Assembly: GCA_021791715.1 (NCBI GenBank)
Contig: JAJYWB010000074.1
Coordinates: forward strand, 1-33,148
Reading direction: 5' to 3'
DNA length: 33,148 nt
Origin: Planctomycetota bacterium
GTDB taxonomy: Bacteria > Planctomycetota > Planctomycetia > Isosphaerales > Isosphaeraceae
Each line of letters opens with the position of its first letter. Within the stretch, counting starts at the first letter, position 1. Shown piece after piece: positions 32,504-33,148 of the stretch. The position numbers and the translations under genes were made by a program. The notes beneath the pieces were generated by a model, which saw only the letters and a list, made by a program, of their open reading frames with translations, was not told the DNA's origin and did not search any database.

Positions 32504-33148
32504 ATGAGTTTGCAAGCGACCGCGAAATTGCGCGGGGTTGTGTTCGACATGGACGGGGTTTTGGTCGAATCCGAGCCGTTCATCATGGAGGCTTCGTCGC
32601 GAATGTTCGCCGAGAAGGGGTATACGATCGGCCACGCCGAGTTCAAGCCGTTTGTGGGGATGGGGGAAGATCGGTTCATCGGCGGACCCGCCGAGAAGTT
32701 TGGAATCAAGCTCGATCCGGCGCGCGACAAGGCGCGCACGTACGAAATTTATCTTGATATTATTAAAGGAAAGCTTAAACCCCTATCGGGGGCGGTCGAG
32801 TTGGTTTACAGGTGTCGCGATCGAGGACTCAAGCTCGCGGTGGCTTCGAGCGCCGATCGGATCAAGGTGGAGGGGAACCTTCGCGAGCTTGGGATTCCGG
32901 CGGAGACTTTCGAGGCGATCGTGACCGGCGACGATGTTGCGCGGAAGAAGCCCGCTCCCGATATTTTTCTCGAGGCGATCCGTCGGCTCGGGCTTGAATC
33001 GGATTCGTGTTTGATCGTCGAAGACGCGGTCGCGGGGGTCGCCGCGGCGAAGGCGGCGGGTTCGAAGTGCCTCGCGGTCACTTCGACCTTTCCGCCCGAG
33101 AAGCTCGCCGCGGCCGATTGGGTCGTCGCCGACTTGCGCGATGTTCCC
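32504..33148 (+). CDS. HAD-superfamily hydrolase, beta-phosphoglucomutase-like (truncated by window)
   Basis: 215 codons are visible and the frame is still open at the window edge, so only a short C-terminus is missing. Motif I is FDMDGVLVES (Asp15 nucleophile, Asp17 acid/base), followed by a helical cap. Motif II is VASSA, motif III is KKPAPDIF with its Lys, and motif IV is IVEDAVAGVAAAKAAG. This is the pattern of subfamily I HADs such as beta-phosphoglucomutase and sugar-phosphate phosphatases. It starts 10 bp after the esterase stop; no strong ribosome site is seen before the ATG. The visible part alone does not tell a mutase from a phosphatase. Confidence 0.9.
   Translation, partial: MSLQATAKLRGVVFDMDGVLVESEPFIMEASSRMFAEKGYTIGHAEFKPFVGMGEDRFIGGPAEKFGIKLDPARDKARTYEIYLDIIKGKLKPLSGAVELVYRCRDRGLKLAVASSADRIKVEGNLRELGIPAETFEAIVTGDDVARKKPAPDIFLEAIRRLGLESDSCLIVEDAVAGVAAAKAAGSKCLAVTSTFPPEKLAAADWVVADLRDVP

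Noticed and set aside
32620..32625. GTATAC as a further GntR site
   Set aside because: It lies inside the HAD coding sequence with no promoter elements; single hexamers are expected by chance.

Overview
The window looks like a chromosomal segment of a planctomycete, probably of the Isosphaera/Singulisphaera kind. This is an inference from the prepilin-like DUF1559 protein with its C-terminal H-x9-DG-type ending, the moderately high GC content with CG-rich codons, a multi-haem cytochrome c, and the many SDR, SGNH and secreted GH36 proteins. No rRNA, tRNA, transposon or convincing CRISPR array was found.

Left end (1-3358, all minus strand). A WYL-domain regulator lies 55 bp upstream of a fused Cas4-Cas1 protein that keeps all its expected catalytic residues. 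No cas2, effector gene or array is visible. The 336 bp downstream of the fusion hold three copies of a composite repeat built from a 17-bp tandem unit and a conserved stem-loop. The rest of a CRISPR locus, if it exists, lies beyond the left edge.

Left sugar operon (3609-13434, minus strand). In transcription order: a GntR/FCD regulator, a small lipoprotein, a DUF1559 protein, a secreted GH36 alpha-galactosidase-like enzyme, an SDR dehydrogenase, then a ribose-type ABC importer (permease, Tat-type lipoprotein binding protein, double ATPase) and an UlaG-like metallo-hydrolase. The last genes are tightly packed, with several ATGA stop/start overlaps.

Right operon(s) (13760-30816, plus strand). 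A seven-haem cytochrome c diverges from the regulator. It is followed by an SGNH esterase with a structured leader and a probable 50-codon upstream ORF. Next come a D-2-hydroxyacid dehydrogenase, a DHDPS/NAL-type lyase, an Ldh2-type dehydrogenase and a FAH-family hydrolase, then a second GH36 enzyme, an Nramp-like transporter lacking the metal motif, an FGGY kinase, an SDR without its catalytic lysine, a fused alpha-beta E1 and an E2 of a 2-oxo-acid dehydrogenase, and an unrecognised gene with a TTG start. At the right end are an esterase and a truncated HAD phosphatase.

How the parts may work together (inference). Secreted esterases and GH36 enzymes would release a sugar or glycoside, which two transporters take up. 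Dehydrogenases and a lactonase-like enzyme would oxidise it, the lyase or FAH hydrolase would cleave it to 2-oxo acids, and the E1/E2 complex would turn one of those into an acyl-CoA. No sugar-acid dehydratase and no E3 are present, so the route does not match a pathway I can name. Two well-formed sigma-70 promoters, one for the GntR gene and one for the SGNH leader, both carry a GTATAC core over the -10 element. This suggests that the regulator controls itself and the right-hand operon.
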